64,000 bases of DNA from Chitinophaga pinensis (lineage in GTDB: Bacteria; Bacteroidota; Bacteroidia; UKL13-3): positions 1 to 64,000 of the forward strand of contig CAMBSD010000010.1 in NCBI GenBank assembly GCA_945870425.1, in the 5' to 3' direction. The notes beneath the pieces are model-generated. The model worked only from the letters and a program-made list of their open reading frames with translations. It ran no database searches and had not been told where the DNA came from. The position numbers were made by a program, and so were the translations under genes. Shown piece after piece: positions 16,951 through 25,981 of this stretch. The stretch's first letter is position 1; each line of letters begins with the position of its first letter.

Positions 16951-17999
16951 GAATGTAAATAATAACTAAGCTGAACATTATCTATTACTTCTTGTTGTAA
17001 TAGCTTACCTGAGATGAGAGGAGAAGGAACTCCTTGGCTAATGGTTTTATTGGATGTAAACACAATGGCTTCGTCCCATATACCTTGATTTATAAGGGTG
17101 TTTAACAATTGCTCACCGCCTTCAACAATTACACTTTGTATTCCTTTTTGATAAAGCGATTTGAGAATAGTATGAATTAAATTTTCATCAAAAGGTATTT
17201 GCATATACTCGAGGTTTTCTGAAGATGCTTTTTCTTTTTCGGTATAAACTATTGTTGGAATAGAGCCATCAAACAACTTAAGTGTTGAATCCAAACGCAA
17301 GTTTTTATCAAGGGTAATTCTGATTGGATTTCTACCTTCCCATTCGCGGGCATTCAAAGCTGGGTTGTCAAATAGGGTAGTGTTCGTTCCCACCATAATG
17401 GCATCCTCTTGGGTGCGCCATCTATGTACTAATTTTTGAACAATCCTATCTGTAATATGTCTTTGTTCTTCAAATTTTTCTTTGCTTAACAACCGGGCAT
17501 CTGGAGCAATGTATCCATTGATGGTTTTGGCCCATTTCAAAATAACATAAGGCAATTGTTTAGTGTGATATTTGATGAATCTTCTATTCAAGTATTTACA
17601 CTCTTCCTCCAAGATACCAATTTCCACATCAATGCCTACATCCTTTAGTTTAGCCATGCCCTTACCATCCACTTTACTAAAAGGATCAATCATGCCAATA
17701 ACCACCTTTTTAGGACGATGACTTATCAATAAATCTGCACAAGGAAGGGTTTTGCCATGATGGCTGCATGGCTCAAGGTTTACATATATGGTGGATTCAG
17801 CAATTAGGCTTTTGTCTTTTACAGAAGCAATGGCATTTACCTCCGCATGGGCTTGGCCATATTGCTGGTGCCAGCCTTCTCCAATAATTCTGTCATTGTG
17901 CACGATGACACAGCCAACCATTGGGTTAGGTGTAACCTTGCCTGCTCCTAAAAGAGCCAATTGCAGGCAGCGCTCCATATATAGCTTATGCTGTGACAT
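16947..17999 (-). CDS. ribD: Riboflavin biosynthesis bifunctional deaminase/reductase RibD
   Basis: A 350-residue bifunctional enzyme that deaminates and then reduces the pyrimidine intermediate of riboflavin synthesis. The N-terminal deaminase has zinc ligands in HAEVNAI (about residue 51) and EPCSHHGKTLPC (about 76-86). The C-terminal reductase has KWAKTINGYIA, GTNTTLFDNPALNARE and the VIVEGGEQLLNTLI dinucleotide-binding region. It is the first gene of a five-gene overlapping operon. No FMN riboswitch is visible upstream. Confidence 0.96.
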   Translation of the reverse strand: MSQHKLYMERCLQLALLGAGKVTPNPMVGCVIVHNDRIIGEGWHQQYGQAHAEVNAIASVKDKSLIAESTIYVNLEPCSHHGKTLPCADLLISHRPKKVVIGMIDPFSKVDGKGMAKLKDVGIDVEIGILEEECKYLNRRFIKYHTKQLPYVILKWAKTINGYIAPDARLLSKEKFEEQRHITDRIVQKLVHRWRTQEDAIMVGTNTTLFDNPALNAREWEGRNPIRITLDKNLRLDSTLKLFDGSIPTIVYTEKEKASSENLEYMQIPFDENLIHTILKSLYQKGIQSVIVEGGEQLLNTLINQGIWDEAIVFTSNKTISQGVPSPLISGKLLQQEVIDNVQLSYYLHS

Positions 18000-18133
18000 G
18001 GCGCGAAAGTAATGGATTTGCTTTTATTTTATGTATTAGGCTTGTTGATGAGTTTATAATAAACATGGTTTATTCTTTATTTAAGCTATACACATCACAT
18101 TTCAATTCTCATTATTAAACCTACCTTTGAAGC

Positions 18134-18979
18134 ATGAATCTTCAGTTGTATTACAACAATTACATCAAGCAACTATCAGGGGTGTATGAAGCCGATGAGG
18201 CTGTATCCATCACCAATTGGGTTTTTGAAGATATTTTGTTGGTAAAGTCTTTTCAAATACCCATGCTCGAGAAGCAATTGAGTTTTACTGAAGAAAACGA
18301 CTTGAATGATATTTTGGAGCGACTCCTGCTCCATGAGCCTTTGCAGTATATTTTGGGCTACGCCTATTTTTATGAATTGAAATGTATTGTCAATAAATCG
18401 GTGTTGATTCCAAGGCCTGAAACGGAAGAATTAGCTAGGTTGATTGTGCAGAGAGAAAAAGTCAATACATCGCTAAATATTATTGACATTGGAACTGGCA
18501 GCGGCTGCATTGCTATTAGTTTGAAGCACCACATGCCTCAATCCAAAGTTTGGGCGATGGATATTTCTACGGAAGCATTAGTAGTATCAAAGCAAAATGT
18601 CTCAGATAATAAAGTGGCTATTCAGTTTGTTCAAGATGATATCAGAGATTCACAATTCAAATTTGAAAACCAGAAATTTGATATCATTGTTTCAAATCCA
18701 CCCTATATCAAAGAGGATGAAAAGGCCGCGATGCATAATAATGTCCTTAATTATGAACCTAGCTTAGCTTTATTTGTGCCCAACCAAAATGCATTGCTTT
18801 TTTATAAAGCCATTTTAGCATTTGCTAAAGGTAATCTTGCCGAAAATGGAAGAATTTATTTCGAGATTAATGAAGCGCTTGGTAATGAAATGAAGGAACT
18901 CTGCCTATCATTTGGCTTTCAAAATGTTGAATTGCAAAAGGATATGCAAGGGAAAGATAGGATCTTGGTTGTTAGTTGA
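18134..18979 (+). CDS. prmC: Peptide chain release factor N5-glutamine methyltransferase
   Basis: A 281-residue SAM-dependent methyltransferase that modifies the GGQ glutamine of RF1 and RF2. The substrate-binding NPPY motif is in IIVSNPPYIKEDE, the SAM-binding glycine motif is DIGTGSGCIAIS, and the N-terminal helical domain carries PLQYILGYAYFYELK and LIPRPETEEL. A TACCTTTG box (18122-18129) lies only four bases before the ATG, so the transcript could be leaderless or nearly so. It is divergent from ribD. Confidence 0.95.
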   Translation: MNLQLYYNNYIKQLSGVYEADEAVSITNWVFEDILLVKSFQIPMLEKQLSFTEENDLNDILERLLLHEPLQYILGYAYFYELKCIVNKSVLIPRPETEELARLIVQREKVNTSLNIIDIGTGSGCIAISLKHHMPQSKVWAMDISTEALVVSKQNVSDNKVAIQFVQDDIRDSQFKFENQKFDIIVSNPPYIKEDEKAAMHNNVLNYEPSLALFVPNQNALLFYKAILAFAKGNLAENGRIYFEINEALGNEMKELCLSFGFQNVELQKDMQGKDRILVVS

Positions 18980-19130
18980 CAATTTTCAGTAAACAATTAG
19001 TTCGAGTATATTGAATGCTTACTAAAGTTCATAATTCACACATATACACATTCTCACATTTCCACATTTACGTATGCGGTAATTAAGAAAATCAAACAAA
19101 ATGTATATTCGCCCGCAAATGATAAAACAA

Positions 19131-22073
19131 ATGAAAAAATCAATTTTAGCCCTTTTAGTGGCTGTATTATTTTCAGTTTCGATGGTTTATGCCCAATACG
19201 AAACCGAAACCATCAAAGATGCAAATAGTAAGTTTACCTATACCATGGTAAAAGGTGATCCTATGAAAGTGCGCACTTACACATTAAGCAATGGCTTAAC
19301 GGTGATGATCAGTGTAAACAAAAAATCACCACGTGTTCAAACTTTAATAGCTACCAAAGCGGGAAGTAAAAACGACCCTGCTGAAAACACAGGTTTAGCG
19401 CATTACCTAGAGCACATGTTATTTAAAGGAACTGATAAGTTTGGTTCTAAAAATTGGAAGAGCGAAAAAGAGCAATTGGAAATAATTGATGAGTTATATG
19501 AAAAATACAACAAAACAACAGATGAGCAAAAGCGCAAAACCATCTACCACGAGATTGATTCGGTGAGTGGCTTGGCCAGTAAATATGCTATTGCAAACGA
19601 ATATGATAAAATGATGACATCTATTGGTGCCCAGGGTACCAATGCTTTCACCTCATTGGAGCAAACAGTATATGTGAATGATATCCCGCAAAACAACATT
19701 GAAAAATGGTTAGGTATAGAAGCAGAAAGATTCAGAAACCCAATTCTTCGTTTATTCCATACCGAACTAGAAGCCGTTTACGAAGAAAAAAACATCTCTT
19801 TGGACAACGATGGCAGAAAAGTATTCGAAGCTTTGTTGTCGAATTTATTCCGCAAACACAGTTACGGAACGCAAACTACGATTGGTACGGTTGAACATTT
19901 GAAAAACCCTTCATTGGTTAAGATTAGAAATTATTACAACTCATACTACGTGCCTAATAATATGGCTATCATTCTAGCAGGAGATATTGACCCTGAGAAA
20001 ACCATGACTTGGATTGAGGCTAAATTTGGATACATGAAAACCAAAAAAGTACCTTCATTTGAATTCTTACCTGAAACCACCAAACCAGTTGAAACCGTTG
20101 TGGAAGTTAATGGTCCTGATGCTGAAAATATGATGATTGGTTATCGTTTACCAGGTATTGGAAACCTAAGAGAAGCAAGACTTTTACAAATTGTAGATGC
20201 CATTTTATCAAACTCTAAAGCAGGTTTAATTGATTTGAATTTGTTGAAGAAGCAAGAAGTGTTAGCGGCATCATCTTCTAACTGGATTAACAAAGATTAT
20301 AGCATTGAATTTTTAACAGGTAAGCCAAAAGCAGGTCAAAAATTGGAAGAAGTTAAAGACCTATTATTAGCTCAAATCGAAAATATTAAGAGCGGAAACT
20401 TTGATGGAAATTTATTAAAAGCCATCATCAGCAATATTAAAGTGATGAAGATAGAAGAGCGCAAAAGCAATGATGCCATTGCTTATACTATGTTGGATGC
20501 TTTTACTTTAGGTCGTCAATGGAAGGAAGCAGCAGCTGATTTAGATGCCATGGCCACATTTACCAAAAAGGATGTGATGGATTTTGCTAAAATGTATTTC
20601 ACTAACGATCGCGTGGTGATCTACAAACGCAAAGGTGAAGATAAGTCTGTAACCAAAATTGTGAAGCCAGAAATAACACCAGTTGATGTAAATCGTGATG
20701 ATGTTTCTCCTTTTGTAAAAGCAGTATTGGATACCAAAACAGAACCTATCAAACCCGTTTTTGTGGATTATAACAAAGCCATCAAACGTTTTGGATATGC
20801 CAGCAAAGTGCAAGTGTCATATCTTAAAAATGAAGACAATGATTTATTCAAATTATACTATGTGTTGGATATGGGTAAATTCAATGATTTGAAATTGCCT
20901 TTAGCTGTAAATTACCTGCAATTTTTAGGAACGGATAAATACTCGGCAGAAGATATCAGCAAAGAGTTTTACAAGCTTGCTTGCGATTTTGGTGTGAGTG
21001 TTCAAGATGAACAAGTATATGTGTATTTAACTGGATTGAATGAGAATTTTGATGCGGCTGTTAAATTGTTTGAACATTTATTGGCCAATGCCAAGCCAGA
21101 TGAAGAAGCTTTGAAATCAATGGTTGAGCGCAATTTAAAAAACAGAGCTGACAATAAATTGAACAAAGGTGTGATTTTCCGTAGGGCATTAAATAGCTAT
21201 GCCATGTATGGTAAAAACAATCCTTTTACATACAACTTAAGCGAGCAACAATTAAAAGCAATTACAACTACTGAGTTGGTAAGTTATATCAAAGCATTAA
21301 CTTCATACCAACACAAAATTTGGTATTTCGGTCCTCTTGAAATGCAAGGATTGCGCAAGGCTTTAACTACCTACCATTTATTACCTGCACAATTAAAAGA
21401 TTATCCAAAGCCAGTTGAGTTTACTAGAAACAATACAAGTGAAAATAAAGTTTTCTTCACCAATTACGATATGGTGCAAGCAGAAATTATGTGGATTAAC
21501 CGTGCTTATGATGGATATGATACAAGCAAAACTGCTACTGTTACTTTGTTAAATGAGTATTTTGGTGGTGGCATGAGTGGCTTGGTGTTTCAAACCATTC
21601 GCGAGTCGAAAGCTTTGGCCTATTCAACCTATTCTTATTTCCAACAACCAAGCAAAAAGAAAGATCCGAATTATATCATTGCTTATGTAGGAACGCAATC
21701 GGATAAAATGAATGATGCCATTCCAGCTATGAATGAGTTGTTGAACAAATTGCCTAGAGCAGATAAGAATTTTGACAATGCTATTTCATCTATAAAAAAT
21801 AGCATCGAAACAGAGAGAATAAATGATGAAGAAATTCTTTTCAGATTTGATGCATTAAACAAATTGGGAATTAACCACGATAACCGTCAACAGATTTACA
21901 ATAGAATTGGAACTTTGAAATTTGAGGATATTGATAATTTCTTCAATATGTATTATGTAAACAAGCCAAGCTATTACTGCATCATGGGTTCTAAAGACAA
22001 ATTGAAACAAGACGATTTGAAAAAATACGGAAACCTAGTTGAGTTGAGTTTGGAAGATATTTTTGGATACTAA
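19131..22073 (+). CDS. M16-family (insulinase-like) zinc peptidase, two-domain form
   Basis: A secreted or periplasmic protease of about 980 residues with both M16 halves in one chain. The start chosen, MKKSILALLVAVLFSVSMVYAQ, gives a clean signal peptide; ATGs at 19101 and 19119 are possible, but a promoter-like TATATTCG overlaps them. The inverted zinc motif HxxEH appears as HYLEHMLFKGTDKFGSKN, with the third ligand in ELEAVYEEKNISLDND. The C-terminal inactive half contains the family segment EYFGGGMSGLVFQTIRE. It is followed by cdsA after 24 bases. Confidence 0.93.
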   Translation: MKKSILALLVAVLFSVSMVYAQYETETIKDANSKFTYTMVKGDPMKVRTYTLSNGLTVMISVNKKSPRVQTLIATKAGSKNDPAENTGLAHYLEHMLFKGTDKFGSKNWKSEKEQLEIIDELYEKYNKTTDEQKRKTIYHEIDSVSGLASKYAIANEYDKMMTSIGAQGTNAFTSLEQTVYVNDIPQNNIEKWLGIEAERFRNPILRLFHTELEAVYEEKNISLDNDGRKVFEALLSNLFRKHSYGTQTTIGTVEHLKNPSLVKIRNYYNSYYVPNNMAIILAGDIDPEKTMTWIEAKFGYMKTKKVPSFEFLPETTKPVETVVEVNGPDAENMMIGYRLPGIGNLREARLLQIVDAILSNSKAGLIDLNLLKKQEVLAASSSNWINKDYSIEFLTGKPKAGQKLEEVKDLLLAQIENIKSGNFDGNLLKAIISNIKVMKIEERKSNDAIAYTMLDAFTLGRQWKEAAADLDAMATFTKKDVMDFAKMYFTNDRVVIYKRKGEDKSVTKIVKPEITPVDVNRDDVSPFVKAVLDTKTEPIKPVFVDYNKAIKRFGYASKVQVSYLKNEDNDLFKLYYVLDMGKFNDLKLPLAVNYLQFLGTDKYSAEDISKEFYKLACDFGVSVQDEQVYVYLTGLNENFDAAVKLFEHLLANAKPDEEALKSMVERNLKNRADNKLNKGVIFRRALNSYAMYGKNNPFTYNLSEQQLKAITTTELVSYIKALTSYQHKIWYFGPLEMQGLRKALTTYHLLPAQLKDYPKPVEFTRNNTSENKVFFTNYDMVQAEIMWINRAYDGYDTSKTATVTLLNEYFGGGMSGLVFQTIRESKALAYSTYSYFQQPSKKKDPNYIIAYVGTQSDKMNDAIPAMNELLNKLPRADKNFDNAISSIKNSIETERINDEEILFRFDALNKLGINHDNRQQIYNRIGTLKFEDIDNFFNMYYVNKPSYYCIMGSKDKLKQDDLKKYGNLVELSLEDIFGY

Positions 22074-22097
22074 TTACTGCCGAACCCAAGAGCTATA

Positions 22098-22910
22098 ATG
22101 AATAATTTCGCGCAACGATCATTAACAGGTTTCTTTTTTGTGAGCACCATTGTTGGATGCACACTATTTAATGAGTGGTCGTATTTTATATTGTTGTTTG
22201 CCATCAATTTTCTTTGCTTATTGGAGTTTTATGAATTGATGTTGCCCGATAAATCTTGGATTGAAAAGTACTTAGGTGTTATTGCAGGAAGTATCATTTT
22301 CTGCATGTTTGTTTTCATCATCAGAGGAACACTATCCTTGAGTTGGTTCTACCACTTGATACCTGTTTTCATGCTCATGTTTATTATTAAATTGTTTGAA
22401 AACACTAAGCGTGAGTTTGATACCTTGGCTTACCAATTGTTTGGCATCATGTATATCTGTTTTCCTTTGGTGATGCTAGCTGATTTAAGTTACTTCAATT
22501 CGGTGGATTATAGCTTTGCCTTACCAATGGGATTTTTTATCCTACAATGGGGGAGTGATACAGGTGCTTATATAGCAGGCAAGCAATTTGGCAAGCATAA
22601 GTTTTTTGAAAGAATTTCGCCTAAAAAGACTTGGGAAGGCGGCATTGGTGCTTTTATTATTAATCTAGCTGTAGCCTATGGCCTATCTATGTTATGGGAT
22701 GATGTTAGCACCATAGATTGGATGATAATAGCATCTATCATTGTGGTTTTTGGCACCTTTGGCGATTTGTTTGAATCTTTGCTTAAACGCAATTTAGGAA
22801 TAAAAGATTCTGGTAATAAACTACCCGGACATGGGGGTGTTTTAGACCGTTTTGATGGTGTGTTTTTCTCGGCACCTGCGGTTTATTTTTATATGTTATT
22901 TACAAACTAA
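22098..22910 (+). CDS. cdsA: Phosphatidate cytidylyltransferase
   Basis: A 270-residue multi-pass membrane enzyme making CDP-diacylglycerol from phosphatidate and CTP, the branch point of phospholipid synthesis. The family signature is complete: SDTGAYIAGKQFGKHKF, ISPKKTWEGGIGAF, DLFESLLKRNLGIKDSGN and LPGHGGVLDRFDG. About seven hydrophobic segments precede and intersperse these. It ends with a strong terminator. Confidence 0.95.
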   Translation: MNNFAQRSLTGFFFVSTIVGCTLFNEWSYFILLFAINFLCLLEFYELMLPDKSWIEKYLGVIAGSIIFCMFVFIIRGTLSLSWFYHLIPVFMLMFIIKLFENTKREFDTLAYQLFGIMYICFPLVMLADLSYFNSVDYSFALPMGFFILQWGSDTGAYIAGKQFGKHKFFERISPKKTWEGGIGAFIINLAVAYGLSMLWDDVSTIDWMIIASIIVVFGTFGDLFESLLKRNLGIKDSGNKLPGHGGVLDRFDGVFFSAPAVYFYMLFTN

Positions 22911-22931
22911 TTCTAATAGAACATTTAAAAG

Positions 22932-22967
22932 AAAAGGGTTGAAATCTAAGGTTTCAACCCTTTTTTG
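22932..22967 (+). terminator. Terminator after cdsA
   Basis: AAAGGGTTGAAA pairs perfectly with TTTCAACCCTTT across a 7-base loop and is followed by T residues. It lies 20 bases after the cdsA stop. Confidence 0.9.
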
Positions 22968-23045
22968 TTTTGCCTATGCTTGTTGTTTAGCGCAGCGCCA
23001 TCAAGCATATAAAATGTTTGGTGATAATAACAAGCGTAGGCAAAA
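22968..23045. repeat. Long inverted repeat between convergent genes
   Basis: TTTTGCCTATGCTTG (22968-22982) is matched by its near-perfect complement CAAGCGTAGGCAAAA (23031-23045), 14 of 15 pairs. The 48-base interior contains a second weaker pairing (ATCAAGCAT with ATGTTTGGTGAT). A 31-codon frame from 23014 crosses the right arm but has no support as a gene. It may be a REP-like or structured element. Confidence 0.5.
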
Positions 23046-23111
23046 GACAAATCGTATTGAAATACTCAAATTTAAATCAGGTGATGACATATTTGAGTTA
23101 ATACCATAACC

Positions 23112-23149
23112 TAAAAACAAAAAATCTCGAAGCCACGCTTCGGGATTAA
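23112..23149 (-). terminator. Terminator of the membrane ATPase gene
   Basis: On the minus strand TCCCGAAGC-GTG-GCTTCGAGA forms a 9-bp stem with a 3-base loop (one wobble), followed by TTTTTTGTTTTT. It starts within a few bases of the stop codon of the upstream gene. Confidence 0.85.
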
Positions 23150-23150
23150 T

Positions 23151-24158
23151 TTATAGATATACCGCATTGATATTTGATTGCGGAATTCCCATGGATAAAA
23201 GCAGTTGTTTCCAATCGTAAAGGGCATTTTCGTCATCACCCAAAACCCATATAATATTGGTTTGTTTAATAGCATTAATGTTCTCTTTGCCATATTGGTT
23301 GTTGTTTAGCAATTGGTAAAAAGTCTGCGGATTGATGCTGCCATCATTGGTTTTAATACTAGGGCTAATATCATCAATTACCAGGTAATTGGTGTTTCTC
23401 CAATTCCAAAGGTTGTTTATTTTAATGTCATTATCATTCAAATCAGGTTCGTAAAATTGGTTATACAATTTTGTGGCAGAAGTGTACAAGGCCTTTTTAT
23501 GCCTAATGGATTCTTCGTTGGCTATGGCTACACTCAAACTGGTTTTACCTCTTTTGTAGGTGCCAAAAATGAGTAAATGCTGCCCATTTTGGTTGCTGTT
23601 AAGGTAATTGGTAATGATTTGCTTGCTGTTTTCGTCCAATTTATTCTGCCATTGGCTTAGTCTGAATTGAAAAGGTAGTTTAGCCTCTTGTTGGTACATT
23701 TTGGTGGTGTACCAATAGTAAGATGGATAGGCAATGGCTGCAAGTAGCATCACATTTAGTAACACCAAAGTAGAACTTAATTGGATGACTGTGGCTGCAA
23801 GTAATGCACCTAAAGCAAAGAAGCACACATCTGTGGCAGTGTCGAAGGCCACATTTGATAAATCAGGGTTAAAAACGTAAACATTGGTTTTTCTGAGTAT
23901 CGGTCCAAGTGAATTGTAGGTTTCAAAAAAGAGCCAAAAAATACTCACCCCAATACCTGTGTATAGGTTTAGTCGCTGAGCTGAGAGGTATGGTTTTAGG
24001 ATTTGGTAAATTAATATGGTGGGGATAAATCCTAATGCAATGTGACCGAGTTGATTGGCCAACCATGCATAGGTTAGGGTGATTCCGCGATACGAGTCTT
24101 TGCCAATTAAATCAAAATTTAATTGTTGCAAAATGTACTTAACCTGAATAAATTTCAT
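23151..24158 (-). CDS. Integral membrane protein fused to a DnaC/IstB-like P-loop ATPase domain
   Basis: A 335-residue protein I cannot name. The N-terminal half has about four hydrophobic segments (residues 38-58, 65-80, 108-128, 130-150). The C-terminal half is a P-loop NTPase: Walker A GTYKRGKTS at 199-207, Walker B YLVIDD at 258-263, and a probable sensor strand NIIWVLGDDE near 301-310. The 'YLVIDDIS' and the small size resemble the AAA+ helicase-loader/IstB group. Fusion of such an ATPase to a membrane domain is unusual. It is monocistronic, convergent with cdsA, and has a 600-base noncoding region upstream. Confidence 0.75.
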   Translation of the reverse strand: MKFIQVKYILQQLNFDLIGKDSYRGITLTYAWLANQLGHIALGFIPTILIYQILKPYLSAQRLNLYTGIGVSIFWLFFETYNSLGPILRKTNVYVFNPDLSNVAFDTATDVCFFALGALLAATVIQLSSTLVLLNVMLLAAIAYPSYYWYTTKMYQQEAKLPFQFRLSQWQNKLDENSKQIITNYLNSNQNGQHLLIFGTYKRGKTSLSVAIANEESIRHKKALYTSATKLYNQFYEPDLNDNDIKINNLWNWRNTNYLVIDDISPSIKTNDGSINPQTFYQLLNNNQYGKENINAIKQTNIIWVLGDDENALYDWKQLLLSMGIPQSNINAVYL

Positions 24159-24777
24159 AATGATTGGTTTGGGTTTTTTAATTATGTTCTAGAAGCAATA
24201 TAAACAATACCTAAGTTTTTGGTTGCGAAAATGATTACGAATTTAAATGAGACATTCAAATATTTGAAATTTTATATAGCGAAAAGTTGTGGCATTTTGA
24301 AGAATTGTTTCAATATGAAATTTGAAGTTCTATTTTGGTAAATATTAGCAACATGCTAATTTTTAAATATTTGATTTTAAGTTATTTGAGAATTGGACTT
24401 TTTCTTGTTGTGTGTTAATTACAAAACAATTAAATGATGATACTTTTATTTTTTGCAACAAGCATAGCGATAGTATGTATTGCTTTTGGAATTATCAAAA
24501 GCCGATTGAAATTGAAACTTGTCAAAATTAGAAACTAAATTACTTTAAAAGTGACCATACAATACCTATGCTAACTCATAAAAAGAAGGCTGCTTTAAAG
24601 TGATTAAAGTAGCCTTCGTCTATTGCAGCCATTGCTAAATCATTGCAATTTCAATATCTCCTGTGACATGCTAGGCATAGATGAATAGATAATAATCTAG
24701 GTTGCTAATCTACACATACATTTAATTGAGTGAATTAGAATTTGTGAAAATAAATTCTATAATTGTACAATAAGAGT
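24159..24777. other. AT-rich intergenic region with palindrome and hairpin
   Basis: There is no recognised gene over about 600 bases. Contents are a palindrome ATTAGCA-ACA-TGCTAAT (24344-24360), a possible 34-codon membrane peptide (24434-24538, listed separately) and a 14-bp hairpin with arms GAAGGCTGCTTTAA and TTAAAGTAGCCTTC (24585-24617, one wobble). The hairpin is followed by T-rich sequence only on the minus strand. Confidence 0.5.
24434..24538 (+). CDS. Possible small membrane peptide
   Basis: A 34-codon frame, starting MMILLFFATSIAIVCIAFG and ending in a basic tail (KSRLKLKLVKIRN). A hydrophobic helix followed by positive charges is the pattern of small single-span proteins. There is no homology that I recognise and no clear ribosome-binding site; a hairpin follows about 47 bases downstream. 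It could be chance in AT-rich DNA. Confidence 0.3.
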   Translation: MMILLFFATSIAIVCIAFGIIKSRLKLKLVKIRN

Positions 24778-25929
24778 ATGAGTACAATTCAATCATTTGT
24801 AAAAAGATATGCCATCGGAAAAGGCATTGTTAGCGGATACATATCCGTGTTTTTAAGTCTATTGGCCCTCGGTGGTCTTATATGTTTTTACTTTCCTGAA
24901 ATATTCACCACCCCCGAATTTAGAGAGGTATATACTGCAAAATCAATGAAAACCTTGCTTACTTTAACCATCATAGCTTCCTTGCTTTTTGGTTTAAGCA
25001 ATGTGTTGTTAAGTAATGAAAGAAAAAGAGGAATCTTAGGCATATTCATAGCTAGTGTAACCATCGTTATTGGTGGATTTGATGTGCAAGGACGAGCAGT
25101 TGAAAAAGTGAATTGGCATTTGGGTCTTGATTGGCTCTTGCTTGATTTATTGTTGATGGCAATTATTTTTATTCCTATCGAAATGATTTTTCCGAAGCGA
25201 GACGAGCAAGATCGGTTTCATGCTGAATGGAGAACAGATTTAATTTATTTTGCCATCAGTCATCTTTGTATTCAGTTTTTTGGGGTGATTACACAAGAAC
25301 CAGCAGTGGTATTTTTTGGTAAAATGAATTTAGAAGCATTTCAACTTTGGATTCAAAGTTTGCCATTGGCAGTTGAAATATTCCTAGCTTTTTTTATCAC
25401 AGATGTTTTTCAATACTGGGCACATCGTATATTTCATTCAAATTTTTATTTATGGCGTTTTCATGCCGTTCACCATTCAACAAAAACAATGGATTGGTTG
25501 GCGGGTTCGCGTACCCATTTCATTGATATTTTCTTTACTCGTTCTATAACATTCATTCCTTTATATGTTTGTGGTTTTTCTCCTTTGGTATTTAATATTT
25601 ACATTGTTGTGATTGCCATACATGCTGTGTTTATTCATGCTAATACTCGCATTAATATTGGCTTTTTAAAATACCTTTTAACCACACCCCAATACCATCA
25701 TTGGCATCATTGTGTTGAAGAGGATAAATACGGAAAGAATTTTGCTGTTTTTTTTCCTTTTATAGATAGAATATTTGGCACTTATTATTTGCCCGAAAAC
25801 GAGTGGCCAAGTGGAACAGGCTTAAACGAAGCTCAGTTTCCTAAAGGATATACCAAGCAATTGGTTTATCCATTTAAGAACAATCCTTTTGATAAGCAAT
25901 TAGACGAAGGAAAAGAGAGTTCAAGGTAG
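24778..25929 (+). CDS. Sterol desaturase/fatty acid hydroxylase family protein
   Basis: A 383-residue membrane-bound di-iron enzyme of the fatty acid hydroxylase superfamily. The histidine boxes are all visible: FQYWAHRIFHSNFYLWRFHAVHHS, IHAVFIHAN and QYHHWHHC. An extra N-terminal region of about 130 residues holds several hydrophobic segments before the catalytic part. The frame opens at a TTG (24763), but the ATG at 24778 is the better start. The substrate (sterol, carotenoid, fatty acid or alkylglycerol) cannot be told. The beta-lactamase-like gene follows after 52 bases. Confidence 0.88.
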   Translation: MSTIQSFVKRYAIGKGIVSGYISVFLSLLALGGLICFYFPEIFTTPEFREVYTAKSMKTLLTLTIIASLLFGLSNVLLSNERKRGILGIFIASVTIVIGGFDVQGRAVEKVNWHLGLDWLLLDLLLMAIIFIPIEMIFPKRDEQDRFHAEWRTDLIYFAISHLCIQFFGVITQEPAVVFFGKMNLEAFQLWIQSLPLAVEIFLAFFITDVFQYWAHRIFHSNFYLWRFHAVHHSTKTMDWLAGSRTHFIDIFFTRSITFIPLYVCGFSPLVFNIYIVVIAIHAVFIHANTRINIGFLKYLLTTPQYHHWHHCVEEDKYGKNFAVFFPFIDRIFGTYYLPENEWPSGTGLNEAQFPKGYTKQLVYPFKNNPFDKQLDEGKESSR

Positions 25930-25981
25930 TTGTAGATCCAAAACAAAATCGTATTATTTATTTCATCAAAAAAAAATAACC

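Noticed and set aside
23014-23109. 31-codon frame (MFGDNNKRRQ to IFELIP) between cdsA and the membrane ATPase gene
   Set aside because: No recognisable domain or ribosome-binding site; it lies across an inverted repeat and between two terminators.
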